Source: Apostichopus parvimensis
Taxonomy: Eukaryota > Echinodermata > Holothuroidea > Aspidochirotida > Stichopodidae
NCBI GenBank assembly: GCA_000934455.1
Contig: KN882959.1
Coordinates: 208,309-261,800, forward strand
Reading direction: 5' to 3'
DNA: 53,492 nt
Position 1 is the stretch's first letter; the number at the start of each line of letters is the position of its first letter. Below are positions 24,701 to 36,602 of the stretch, piece after piece. A program made the position numbers and the translations under genes. A model generated the notes under the pieces. It was not told the origin of the DNA, made no database searches, and saw only the letters and a list, made by a program, of their open reading frames with translations.

Positions 24701-27434
24701 TACATGTTCTGTTTGTGTGCAGTATACAGGTAAACTAGAGAATAAATTTAAAAGATGAAAGTAGATTGAATAGAAATATTCTGATGTTTCTACTTTTTAC
24801 TTGATACACTTGTTCAGATGTTCCACTAGTAAAAGTATAAATATCCATCAAGTTTAGTGAGTTGCATGTATTTATTTTTATAGAATATTGGTATACTAAA
24901 GTGTATATACCCGTGCATATATTGCTTGTCATTTGCTTGTCAGCAGGAACTGGTTGCAATGTGCTTGGATGTATACATATATTGAAGCTGGTGGAAATAT
25001 AGATATATCTTTGGATCGAACAACCACTTCTTAATTGCATGGTCTTTGTTTTTTATCCGTTAGTTAAGGTGTGCAACAATATCTAGGTTGATTGTCTGTT
25101 TATAGTTTACAGTTCAGCTATGTACCCTACAGTAGTGTGATTTGCCTCAGGAATGCCATATATGCAGTATGTGGTGGGGGTGAGATATATTAAGGCTATG
25201 CATGCTCTGCATGAAATGGCATGTTATTAGAGACATTCAAAGGATAAGTTCTGCCCTTTGAACTATGTGTACAGCAGATGCACAGCCAACAATTTTGCAG
25301 ACGAAATAGTTAGGTATTTAATTCCTACAATATGTCTGCTCATTGAACTTAACACCACATCCGCACCTTAAAATCTTACAGTAGAAATAATCAGATATTT
25401 GATTGCTACAATATGAATGACTCCACAGTAAGTAATTGATTTGTGGTTAGTATTCAAACTTGGGGAATCGACACGGAAGTATCTTTATACTGCTGTATCA
25501 TAACCACCTAACTCATCTACTTCCATGAATTAAGGAACCTTTGGTGAATGGGTGACCCACGGTTAGTAAGTTCTCAGGATTTATACCCATTGTATGCTCT
25601 GAATGACTAACCAGTTTTTTCATTGATTCTATAGTCAGACTTGTCTTGATTGAATGAGCATCAATGGCACAACACAATGAACAAGAAATCCTACATATGC
25701 ATCATAAGGACAGCTTTGTTTACATGGGAGTATTCTACACTGTCACACACACACACTTGCTGGTATTAAAGCCCACTGTGTAAACTTGTACCTTCATCCA
25801 CACAGTATGACTAGCAGCAGTATACAGTACCATTGTGTTATAATTGCAATGCAGTATAGGATATAGAACAATATCATAAGTGCCTGCTAATGCTTGTGTT
25901 TCTCTATATGTGATATTCCACAGTTCTTCCCCAATGCTTCAGATGTCATGTATGAATGCTATAATTAAAACATGTCCATTACATAACATCTGTAAAACAT
26001 AACACTATGTGAATGAACATTGTTAGCTTAAGTAGAAAATTTTAAGTAGGATATTTCTGCAATTATTGGTGGATGCATCTTAGGATACAATCTCCACAGT
26101 AAATTCCACATTTTAATCAATGCCTTTGTACATAGTAGGGGTAATATTAAGATTCAGAGGATATAACCATTGGACATCTATAGGTATAACACAAGTTCAC
26201 AACAATCAGACTAGTGCAAGTTAGCCTGAGAGGTTATCCATCCAAAAATAGCCCAAAGGGAATTACTGTATTGATTTTTGGGGTGGAGGGGGCATTTTCT
26301 GAGTCATTACCATTCTTTCTTATGTTCGAGAGGATGAAATCAACTATCGATGGTCTACAAATCTGGAGAATTGAAGGTGCTTTAAGGTATTTTAGAAAAT
26401 CATGGGTGAAACAAGAAGATTCCGCAGTGACAGCTGGCAGATGGGTTGTTGAGCACTATGATAAACTTTTGAGCTTTTCTACTTCAAAATCTAAATGGTC
26501 ATGGTGGCAAAAGTTGAATGTGTTGTGAAAGCCCAAGCCATCAGCTATCATATCATTCATATGGTGGGTAGAACCATCTGTTTTACCTCCATGGTAGGAA
26601 ATGTCAGTTGAAAACTTTTATCTAAGCTCCTCTGGCCTTGGAAAGTGACAAGTTTAGTGTGTAAGTCAATGGAGCAATTAATTGTGGTGTGATACCTAGC
26701 TACATTCACTTCATTTTAAGGTAATTAACAGGGAGCAAAAATTAATCAATATGGTTACATTATGAAAGCAGCTACCAGAGGTGGTGTGGTGGTATTTATC
26801 GGGAACTTCCCAATTTCAAACAGCTTTAGAGTATGACAGGGAATACAATGCCTATAACGTTATGAAATTCATATTTGGTGGTGTAGGAATGCATCACATA
26901 TTAGAAATACTATCTGCTGATAAGGCCATGCAGTTATCAGGAAGTACAAAGTTTGTATATGCTTGGTATTACCTGAAGGTGATGATAAAAGTCATACTAT
27001 CTATTCCAATTAATAGTGTACGTACCAAAATTCCAGCCACCTTTACAATTGGGTTAAGTATCCTTCCAAGCAGTGGATATGTTTTTAAATGTTTAATAAT
27101 GATAGTAAAATCAATGATAATTGTAACTGTACAGCTTTATAAAAGCCCAATATTTATATACAAGGTAACAAAGCACAAGGTAACAACAAAACGTTGCAAT
27201 AATAACGATGGAATATTGCTTATCTAGATCCCTAGTTTTTGTAAAATTCATGTTGGTATACTGACAAGTACTAAATTGGGTATGTGTAATGTCATATAAT
27301 CTTCTTGGATGTTTAGATCCACAAAATACACCAGTGCTGTACATATTATACAGTAGCATGATGTTCATTTATTTGCATGCATGAGATATATATTCAATAA
27401 AACCACCAAGCACTAGTACTAGTACCAGATTTAA

Positions 27435-27512
27435 ATTGGCACAGTATTATCTAATGGGGAAATAAGCTGCACTGTTTGTAACTTATTTCCTCATAGATAT
27501 TACTGTGTCAAG
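27435..27512. mobile_element. TTAA-bounded foldback element or hairpin
   Basis: Arms of roughly 32 bases (starting ATTGGCACAGTATTATCTAA on the left and ending TTACTGTGTCAAG on the right) pair with a few mismatches across a loop of about 15 bases. TTAA stands immediately outside both ends (27431-27434 and 27513-27516). Best read as a tiny foldback MITE. Its size also resembles a microRNA precursor. Confidence 0.6.
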
Positions 27513-28341
27513 TTAAATCGGGTACACAAGTCTGTCTTACTTCCTTCTTTAGTATAGTGCAGCTAGTTTCTATTGGAATGAAAACAAGAACAGATTATCA
27601 TGGTCAATCAGGTGATTTGAAAAGGAAGTTTGAAGGACTTTGATTTAACAGCTCAGTTTAAACAGACACTTATCAGAGCCACAGCAAAGATGGCCATCAG
27701 GGTTTCCAACTGGAGAAGATAAGCATGCTTGTAAAGCCAGAATATGAGCCAGCATTCTCTGTTTCCCATCTTTAACCCAATTAATGCTTAGTAAAACAGG
27801 AGGTCACGAATATAAGAACTTAAGAAACTCAAACCTGGCATTCTTAGAGCAATAAAAAGTTTCTGAGACATTTGAGTCACAATAGCCCCATGGATATTCC
27901 TTTTGGCACCATGTTTGTGACCTACTGTTGGCCATGCACAGTATGGGTTAGGCCAGCCTCATGTTTAGATTAAAAGCTATTGAGGGACTTTCAGGTTATA
28001 GGTTATATAGCTGATAGATAGTCACCAAAAGCTATCAACTTAAATCCCACAGCATGAGAGTGTCAGCTATGGTTTATACCTCCATATAGACTACAAACCA
28101 GTGGTATTAAAACATGCAAGGTTAACCATTAGAATGGTGTGAACATAAAGTTCTAGGTTTCTATCACTATAAAGTATTAGGACATTACCCATGGACAGCT
28201 GCCAAGTGATTGCATTTAGTGCTAAATAAAAAGAAACAACACTAGATCAATTGTACCAAATTTTAGTGAAGGCTCTCAGTTTGTCACAATGAAAGCTTGT
28301 GACCAAAAACGTCACAAAAGTATGATATGTACAGTACCAGA

Positions 28342-28753
28342 CAGGGGGTAGGAAACTTCCAAAAAGTGGGGGGGGCACAACATCAGAGGGCACTTCCTCA
28401 TTCTACAACCACCACTAGTTATGCTATCAACCGATACACACTGGCCTTATCACTTAAATATATATGATGTGTTAGTATGCTATCAATACTATTATGGTAG
28501 GCTGCAACATTGATTTTTTATTTATTGAGATTGATTATTGTTAACCGTGCTACAAAAAGATATGGGATGTCATTTTAGAATGTACAGACAAAATAAATAA
28601 GTAAAATAAGATATTAAAATTAACGAAGGCTTAAGATATCCAAAAGACAGTTCTTCATCAAAGGGGCGCATTTTATTTGCCAGTAGGGAACATGTGCTAT
28701 TTTGGAACAAAGTGGGGGGCATGTGCCCAGGTGCCCTCGGCTCCTACCCCCTG
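28342..28753 (+). mobile_element. hAT-type MITE with 8-bp target duplication
   Basis: A 412-bp element with perfect inverted ends CAGGGGGTAGGA and TCCTACCCCCTG, flanked by the 8-bp direct repeat GTACCAGA at 28334-28341 and 28754-28761. CAGGGG-type termini and 8-bp duplications are hallmarks of hAT elements. It has no transposase frame. The intact target duplication suggests a fairly recent insertion. Confidence 0.85.
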
Positions 28754-29569
28754 GTACCAGACAGTTATATTGTCAACTACCAGAGATGCCAAAAAGTTAT
28801 AGATACATTATTTCAAAACTATGTGGTCATGATAAGCATATTCAGTACTAGTTTTGTGTCATTGTAAAGACTTTAGTTAGGAGTTATGTAAAGTAAATCA
28901 TACTAACAATAATTTTTGTTGGGACAGCCATTGCAATGTTTTCAAGGAATAGAGTGTTTGATTTCCCATGGATAAGGGCCTGAAATAATACACTGTTACA
29001 TTAGTGGCAGCAAGGCAACCTATAATGGTAGACAACTTCCTCATGCAATTTTGCCCATAATGGTCAACAACTTCCTCATACAACTTTGCCTAGAAGGCTT
29101 TATACACCTACCTACATACATACAGTGCACATATACTACAGTACATAAACCTGATGGTTTTGTTCATGGGGAAAAGCACTCAAAATAGTTATTGACGTTT
29201 GCACAGTGAATAAAGTAGGCAAACTAGCGTAGATCTATCTCAGTTGCTCTGTGAAAATGTGAGTCACTGTATTACTGTCTATTGTGTGTCTGTGCAACAA
29301 TAGTAGGAAGTCAGTGAATAGACTCAGTCAGGTGTGGCTGGTGTTGGCGCTCTTTACATATATATCAAGGGTGGTTAACTAGTAGCAGAGACCTTGTATG
29401 GAAAGATAAGACTGCACCAAGCTGTGCTGTATGTAGTATATACTGCACAGTGACATGAACTGTTGTAGCTTCTTTAACCATATTGATGACATACAGTATA
29501 CTGTATGAACTTTGTACTTTGTAATTACATATGAACTGTGCACATATGTGGGTATATTGAGTAAATCAG

Positions 29570-30009
29570 GTAACAGGAGACTAGTTAATGCCTGCATGCA
29601 CAGGTAACAGAAGACTACAGTAGTTCATACTGTTAATATGTGCATGTACATATTACAAGGGACTAGTTCATAATGTTAATTGTGTGCATGTACTGGTAAC
29701 AAGAGGCTGTAGTTCATACTGTTAATGTGTGCATGTACAGGTAACGAGGCTGTAGTTCATACTGTTAATTTGTGTATGTACTTATTACAGGAACTTGTTC
29801 ATACTGTTAATGTGTGTACAGTATGTACAGGTAAATGCTAGGAGACTAGTTCACACTGTTAATGTGTGCATGTACATTTAACAGGAAACTGTAGTTCTTA
29901 CTGTCAATGTGTGCACGTACAGGTAACAGGAGACTAGTTTGTACTGAACATTCATGTGTGCATGTCCAGGTAACAGGAGACTAGTTCATACTGTTAATGT
30001 GTGCCTGTC
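29570..30009. repeat. 45-bp tandem array, about 10 units
   Basis: Units of the form GTAACAGGAGACTAGTTCAT, ACTGTTAATGTGTGCATGTA, then CAG. Several junctions read CAGGTAAC, a strong match to a splice donor, repeated through the array. Unit lengths vary by a few bases. Confidence 0.88.
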
Positions 30010-31080
30010 CAAACATAATTGATGCATGACACATATTTGTGTATCATACATTAAATATAAACATACATACATACACACATACATAGGCCTACATACATCA
30101 TTTGTGCATGATAACGTTCATCACTTGGTGATTGCAGAACTTAACTATGATGCATATTTCACATACATACCTGTTTCAGTTTTTACAGGGTAGGTATGAG
30201 CGTGACCAGAGCAGGGAGATATTCAACTGAAGTTATGGTTTGATGTAGCCCCCCTAACATACCAAATCATATCACAAATTGAATGCACATGTTTTGTTTT
30301 TAACCAATCAGAAATATAATCATTACAGCTACAATATTTAAAGTAGTGTGTGCTGCTTGAAATCAAACAATAGATGAACCAAAATATGTTGCTTTTTACT
30401 AAGTGTGTAAGTGCGAAGGTCTGCATAAATGGGTACAGCTATGTGGGTGTCCATATATACGTGTCTAGCCTGTGTAACACCATTGTGTTCTTATTTACAA
30501 TAATAATATAAAAATATAATAATTTGTATTGCAGTTACCCAAACTTTAATTATTTGATACAGCAAGTTTAGAACATATCATAACCTACCCTTCTTTAAAA
30601 GAACGTCTACTACAGTATGTATTTTTTTCATTCATCTGAGAAGACAAAGCTGAAGGTAACAGCTCTAGATTTTCTGACATTGACAAAATAAGGCGATCAA
30701 GGGTAGAAAGAGTTTATTCTGAAGTGTCTTGAGGTGATTATGGAAAGGGAGATGGTAATGGGAGATACATATATGTGGTTGTTTAATATTATGCATGTCT
30801 TCCTTCTTTCCTGCATGAGCCTTCACCTTGTACGTTTCATTGATCAATTGTTTATTGGCTATGGACACCTTTGGGTCACTCACATACACTTAATTCAAAG
30901 CCTTCGTAAATACAAAGTTCTGTATTTCTTTCTGCATTTGTACTAGAACTATTTGAATTGCACTGGTAATTGCATTCACTACCACAACATGTACTTTAAA
31001 GCATTACAGTATCTGACATTCAGTTGCAGTTCATGTGCTAAGTACTGTATGTAATGCACCTCTGGGTTACTCTTAGCTAG

Positions 31081-31122
31081 GTTACATGGGCACCAGGTCC
31101 TCAAGCAAACATCCACCTGGTG
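31081..31122 (+). CDS. Receptor exon: juxtamembrane linker 1
   Basis: A 42-bp phase 1-1 exon between acceptor ctcttagctag and donor gtaagt. It encodes YMGTRSSSKHPPG after a shared Gly codon. Basic and polar, as expected for the start of a cytoplasmic tail. The nearer AG at 31075-31076 would shift the frame, so the AG at 31079-31080 was chosen. Confidence 0.7.
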
Positions 31123-31580
31123 GTAAGTATATGGAAAGGTTGCAAACAAACATAGCTAATAACTTGTTGTTCAATTATCAAGTAGTAAGTATGTTTTTTT
31201 TTGTGCACAAAACTTGCTCCCATGTGACATATTGGCTGTATTTTTACTATAAAGCTAATGTGTTGCTACACTGCAAGTTCTTCATTTGCATATGTGTACT
31301 TCGATGTTGCCTAATGGGCAGTACATGTATATGTTTTGTTCTCTGGAATACTGTAATACAGTCTTACAGTACATGAATAGACTTCTGCACAAAATAAATT
31401 CCTTTGCTGGGAAAATTGTAAGTTGTATAGCAGTTAAATAGATCAAGAAATACTGGGCACAGTTGAAAGCATGTCCATAATAATGTATCATCTACCAGAG
31501 CATTTGGGAATGTGCTGAATAACACTCACTCAATTTTGATACATTTTATCATAAATACACAATCTCCTCTCATTTTGCAG

Positions 31581-31605
31581 GTAAATGTGGCCACAAGTCT
31601 GAAAG
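31581..31605 (+). CDS. Receptor microexon: linker 2, phase switch 1 to 2
   Basis: A 25-bp exon after ctcattttgcag and before gtaagt. It enters in phase 1 (G+GT) and leaves in phase 2 (AG), encoding KCGHKSE. It is the adaptor between the phase-1 stalk and membrane exons and the phase-2 cassette exons: without it the upstream exons cannot join the downstream exons in frame. Confidence 0.66.
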
Positions 31606-32670
31606 GTAAGTATCTTTATGTTGGAGGATGTTATCCAGTACCCACTCTTAAAATAATGACAAGACCAAGATAGGAACCTTGAAAGTTTGACAGCAGTATA
31701 TTGTTTTTTCAATTTTGTTGTCATTCAGGGGAGTGGAAACCTAATTAAAATATTATGATTGCAGATATAGTTTAAGGTATACATGTACTGACTTTGCTAT
31801 TGATCATATTTGTGCTAATGAATGACAAAAAGCCAGACTTTTGTACAAAAACATCAAATAACAGCAGCTGATCAAGAGTTGTTGATTACCTGGTAATCTA
31901 TGCAGTCAAGTTGGCATGCGTCTGTGTGTGTGTGTATGTAAAGCCCTAGCTTGTAAACAGGATCTCTCAAGATATGTAACCTCTGCAGTACTCATATGTG
32001 GTTTCCCCATAATTAGTGCAAGAACCATATTGTAGTTGGTGGAGGTCAAATGTCATTTGAGAGCTTTACCCTTCAAACCAGATTAAATATGCATGGTAGA
32101 TTACCCAAATGATAAGTAAAATTGCTCAACAAATTGGTATACATGTGAACTCATTAAAGGTTTTCAGAAGTCAATCCCAAGAAATTTCTAAAGGTCAGGT
32201 CTCACTGAAGATGGGACACTTATGCTGACTTCTCCATATGTACAGTAGCAGAACCTCCTTACTGTTTTAGGTAGAAATCAAAGGTTGGCAAAGTTACATG
32301 CAGTATGAACTTGCATATGTAATGATTGTGAAGGCAAGTAACTACTGGGAGGAGTTTTCCTCTGGTTCTGCAGCGGCAGCCCGGGCCAGAGATCTATCGG
32401 TGGCTGCTGGCATGACTATCTAAATAGAGGTGCTTCAGAAAATATCCGTGAAAAGTGAAGAAAGTGCTAAATTTTAGTGCAAAAAATGTTTGCAAAGGAA
32501 AAGCCTGAGTTATCCAGGCTTCCAGGTGTAATCTACATCATGGAAAAATATATTATATCACATATGTGTTACTCTGTTACATGTGTTACTCTGTTAACAC
32601 CATCGTTTATCCCAGTATGGTTGGGATGCTCCAGCACATACTCTACATACTTTCTTTCCTTCATCCAAAG

Positions 32671-32781
32671 TGCATCTGTAACTGATGATAATGTCACTGC
32701 TACAAATAGTAACATTACCAGTAGTGAACCAGCACCAGCACCTTTGTACGGAGAGGTGAAGAAAGATAGAAAGAAGAAGAG
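32671..32781 (+). CDS. Receptor exon: tyrosine cassette 1 (PLYGEV)
   Basis: A 111-bp phase 2-2 exon after tttctttccttcatccaaag. It encodes an acidic and Ser/Thr-rich segment, then SSEPAPAPLYGEVKKDRKKK. Tyr sits in PLYGEV, a YxxV SH2-type site preceded by prolines. The donor is weak (AGgtagtc), and reading through it gives Arg then TAG, so retention of this intron would end the protein just after cassette 1. Confidence 0.83.
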
Positions 32782-33433
32782 GTAGTCGTTATCCAGATTT
32801 CCTAAACAAGGGGGCTCAGATAACTTGCAATTTCATCCCATATTTGACAACTTCTTTGCTACCACTAACTCTTTTTCTATTATATATCGACTCTTCTACT
32901 TTTCTTTTCATCGAAAGCTGAAGCAGTAGTTGTAGTTCATCAACCATAATCTGATTTTGGTTTTATATACTCTGGCTATGGTGAATTCTGCATTTTTTTG
33001 ATCATTTTTTGAGGATGAGGGTGCAGGTTAGGGCACACGTTTGTAAAGCAGGGAGTCTTCATCTTTTATCAAATGCCAATCCTATGTTAAGACCATTACT
33101 TACCCACATGAAATCTGGGATTCTCAAATAGTTCCCTATAGTCGTTTAATCATGTATGCCAAGCAGACCTGAAAGTGTCTTTTATTCAACAGACAAAGGA
33201 CGGACTAAACAATTATTTTCCCTCTCCTTCTTTTTCTTCTTCTGAAGTTGTATCTATTTTGGGATGAAGTTTGAGTTGAGTCAATGGCTGTATAGACTTT
33301 TCTTTTATGTTCTATTTGTTGATGTAAAATTATGTCAACGAATGTTTACATAACTGATATTGCCAACATCCCGAAAGACCACAAATAAATATTCAAAGTT
33401 TGGTTAAGTATTACTAATTTCTTTCTTGCAAAG

Positions 33434-33511
33434 CTCAATCAGTGGCAATGGCATTGAAAATGATGGGATGGAAACTCCTCCTCCAATTTACACTGCGGAG
33501 AAAAAGAAAAG
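33434..33511 (+). CDS. Receptor exon: tyrosine cassette 2 (PPIYTAEK)
   Basis: A 78-bp phase 2-2 exon between tttctttcttgcaaag and gtacaa, encoding SISGNGIENDGMETPPPIYT followed by AEKKK. It repeats the layout of cassette 1: polar or acidic start, prolines, tyrosine, then a lysine run at the exon end. Tyr+3 is Glu, so it is not an ITIM. Confidence 0.83.
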
Positions 33512-34160
33512 GTACAATACGAGCATAACAGACATCACAAAAGCTTCTTACTTTGACACATTCAAATCCATTTCAGCTTGTCATCATAACTATTACCAAT
33601 CACTTTTGTTCAGGAAAGTGTTGGGAAATGACATTATGTAGAAATATAGTGTCCATGTGTCATATTGGACTTTAATATTAAAATCACAGATAATACCATT
33701 CTTTATTTTCGTTTTGAAGGTAGGAATACTCATCAATACATCATTGTTTGAAATGTTACTTTCAACCCAGCCTTTGTTACAGTGAGCTTCTCAGCCAATG
33801 TATCATTTCAATCCTAGATTCTTTTAAATTGTGTATCAAAGTATCTATCTGCATATAAAACAGCATGATACCAAAATGGTAGCTTAGCAATGCATTACTA
33901 AACACATGTGTACCCAGTTATGTTGCTTGTGAGAAACTCACATAACATTGATTTCATAAATGCTTGATTCTCATATGACACTACAAAACACACACGCACA
34001 CATTTCCCATGCCTTATCGACGTTTCTATTGAAGGCCCTACATACAGTACTTCTGATTTCTTAGGGTTACAATTTAAGTACATCACCACAAAGCACATAC
34101 TGTATATGTACCCAGTTATGTCTGTTTTGCTTGTGTGGATTGGACATAACATTCATTTCA

Positions 34161-34654
34161 ATAATAATAATAATAATGTACATACTGTATTCTGCGGCCC
34201 TATGACACAAGTGTCGTCAGAAGCGCCTACTGTAACAAAGCTAAACATTACATATTAAAGTGACAATTAAATAAGTAGATTTTAAGTTGACGTTGAAAGC
34301 TGGAAATGTTGCTAACAGTCCTCAAAATAACCGGGAGAGTATTCCAGAGTGCTGGGCAGCAATACTGAAAACATGCTTGCTGTAAACAATTCCTTTACAT
34401 TTATGAACAGACAGTAATAACTGGTTTGAACTTCTCATAATATTCACATTTCCTTTAATCGTTAAGGACCTGACCAGGTAATCTGGGGCTTCACCGTAAA
34501 CACAGTGATGAGCCAAGGTTAAAATGTTAAAATCAATACACGATTTAACCGGGAGCCAATGCAATCCCCTTTGTATTGGGGTCACATGATCATACCTGTT
34601 ACAGCAGGTAATCATTTTAGAAGCCAAGTTCTGGATATTCTGAAGGCGATTTAA
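34161..34654 (-). mobile_element. CR1/L2-type LINE relic, 3' part of reverse transcriptase ORF
   Basis: On the minus strand it reads LNRLQNIQNLASKM, DHVTPIQRGLHWLPV, GEAPDYL, then in a second frame ALWNTLPVILRTVS and KIYLF before a stop at 34248-34250. These blocks are the well-known C-terminal end of CR1/L2/Rex1-type reverse transcriptases (compare 'LHWLPV' and 'LWNSLP'). The frame changes after FSIAAQ, where one base seems lost. The 3' end is an ATT microsatellite at 34161-34177. A dead, 5'-truncated copy. Confidence 0.85.
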
Positions 34655-35226
34655 AGGATTGGTTCAGGTGTCTGACATGTCTATCTTGTATGAAAGAGCT
34701 CAAAAAGGCAAACAGAACAGTGAAGAAACTACCATGATAGCATGCTCTGTTTAGGAGATATCACACTTTGAAGATATAAAAATTTCTTTCAAAATGACTG
34801 GTGTAGAAAAACTAACTGTGAGGGTGTGATGTCACATCCTCACTTTCTTAACATGTGTGAATATATTTCAATACAAATTAATTACATTTTTTTTCACAAA
34901 TCTAAAAAAATGTAATCAAAAATTCTTCAGATGTTAAATCTCTGATACTTCCCTTGACAAATATGAGGTCCACATGACATATCTTTTGGTTGTAAGTCAT
35001 AAAATCTCACAAAACATTTTAATAAAGTAACAAAGACTTTTCAGAAATATGAGGATGTGACATCACAGCTAGTCTGATTTCAGCAGTTTCTACACAATCA
35101 GATAGAACTTTAAACTTGAATATCTCCATAACAGAATAAGATATTTGAACAGTTTCTTCATCATTGTGTTTCTTTTATTGTCGTCTTTCATATAAGATAA
35201 ACATGTATGACACCTGAACTAATCCT
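34655..35226. mobile_element. TTAA MITE inserted into the LINE
   Basis: A 572-bp element whose ends are inverted over about 42 bp, starting AGGATTGGTTCAGGTGTC on the left and AGGATTAGTTCAGGTGTC read from the right. Left target is TTAA (34651-34654); right is GTAA (35227-35230), one base off. Removing the element and one TTAA rejoins the LINE frame as ALYT-LNRLQ, which proves the insertion site. Subterminal inverted copies of TGTGATGTCACATCCTCA lie near 34826 and 35051. Confidence 0.87.
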
Positions 35227-35300
35227 GTAAGGTATATAAAGCCGGCAGCCCAACAAATAAGGAAATGCAGAAATCCAGCCTAGTCTGTATCTATATATCA
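35227..35300 (-). mobile_element. LINE relic, upstream fragment beyond the MITE
   Basis: The minus strand reads RLDFCISLFVGLPALYT, the counterpart of the conserved 'SRLDYCNSLL' block of CR1/L2 reverse transcriptases, directly continuing the frame at 34654 on the other side of the MITE. Recognisable homology fades beyond about 35300. Confidence 0.8.
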
Positions 35301-36533
35301 AAGTTATGTTTCTGACGTTATTTATACTTCATCCATACAAATGGCTTTGTCAACACAAAAGCTCTCATTAAACTAGTAGAATTTTGCTCTACCAAGTCAA
35401 AGTCCAAATGAACAAGATATTTGGAGGGCTACAGTAGTGTTCTGTCTTTTATATATTTATTTCAAGGCTTTCACCATCGAAATATGCTTAATGCTTGAAA
35501 TGCTCTATTAAGGCCAAGTTGATGTTGATATCAACTCCACTTTGCAGCCCTATTCATTAGAGCTAATCCATTAATTTTACAAATCATTAATACTCTACCA
35601 AAATATGTTCAGGAAACTTCTTTCCAACAACAGAAAACCCTTGGATGCCATTCAACACAATTTGTCTTTGACAAATTTGTTATGCATTGTAAAATATGTT
35701 AGTTGGGCCTACAATTCACATTGAAGGACACAGTGAGCTGTGTAAAAGTGCTTTATGCCATTTGTCTTCAGATGCCAATCTAATTAATTCACCAAAGCCA
35801 TGACCATCTTTGTGAATACATTGTTGCATTTTATTAAAAATATGTCCTACACTTCTGCAGCAGTTATATGACATTAATTTAAAGATGGACTGAACCTTTG
35901 CAGACTTGGTTAAGTAGATATTGGTCACCCCAATTATTCATTCTTGTATCACAATTCCTATCTATGTCAAGTTCCTCATCGCTTAACACTTTCTACTCAA
36001 CATCAGGACAATAGGTTTTATTTGAAGTATACATAATTTTCAACCTGCTGAGTTACCTTCAACTTCTTAGTTTATATGTTACAAGAACAGTTGTTACTGG
36101 AACTGCTTGTAGAAACAAATACTGTAGCTGTGTGTGGTATAGCAATGTCACAACTTATCAACTACCACTGGTCATGAAGTTATGACGTATATTTTACTTT
36201 CCGCAATTTAGTGTTCTAAAATTTTAAAAGCAAAACAAACTTAAGGACACTTAACCTCACCTAACTTCTTTAATCGCAACCATTCACTGAAACCATTGCC
36301 ATGTTATGAGTCATCACCAGAAAACCATGGAAGGCTTTCTAGTTTGTCAATTTCCTATATCTGCATGCACTTGGGTAAGTTTTGTGAAAATGTAGTGCTG
36401 ACTTTTTATACAAATCATTCCAGAAACAGTCTTTATAGAAAATGGTAAATTCACAAACGTGCAGCAGTTCCTTCTCTGGCATACAATGTATTATCAGGGG
36501 ACATTTTTCTGTTCTTTCTATTTTTTTTTCTAG

Positions 36534-36602
36534 ACCGTTGGAGAAAACAACCAACCTACAAATGATGTACCTCCAAAATGTCTTCTGTACCTCTATATAA
36601 GA
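36534..36602 (+). pseudogene. Exon-like relic of a tyrosine cassette
   Basis: A strong acceptor (ttctatttttttttctag) is followed by GENNQPTNDVPPK in one frame and, in the next frame, MSSVPLYKNR. Together they have the cassette layout (acidic/polar, prolines, Tyr, basic) but need a frameshift and have no clear donor. Read in the phase of its neighbours it yields a different, short frame. Possibly a decayed duplicate of the cassette exons; chance is not excluded. Confidence 0.3.

Larger units (their letters stand above)
21806..31080 (+). other. Remainder of a 13-kb intron
   Basis: No recognised exon. It contains chance or relic open frames (the longest 148 codons at 26781-27227), a TTAA-bounded hairpin (27435-27512), a hAT MITE (28342-28753) and a ten-unit 45-bp array (29570-30009). 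A (CATA)n-like stretch follows near 30060-30095. Confidence 0.6.

Noticed and set aside
26214..26528. 104-codon open frame in the long intron
   Set aside because: No domain, no splice context, and composition typical of AT-rich intron.
30641..30655. 15-bp phase 1-1 microexon encoding DKAE
   Set aside because: The acceptor (ctgag) is poor and so short a match is expected by chance.
32340..32420. GC-rich patch as a tRNA or structured RNA
   Set aside because: No cloverleaf or A/B box arrangement could be drawn.
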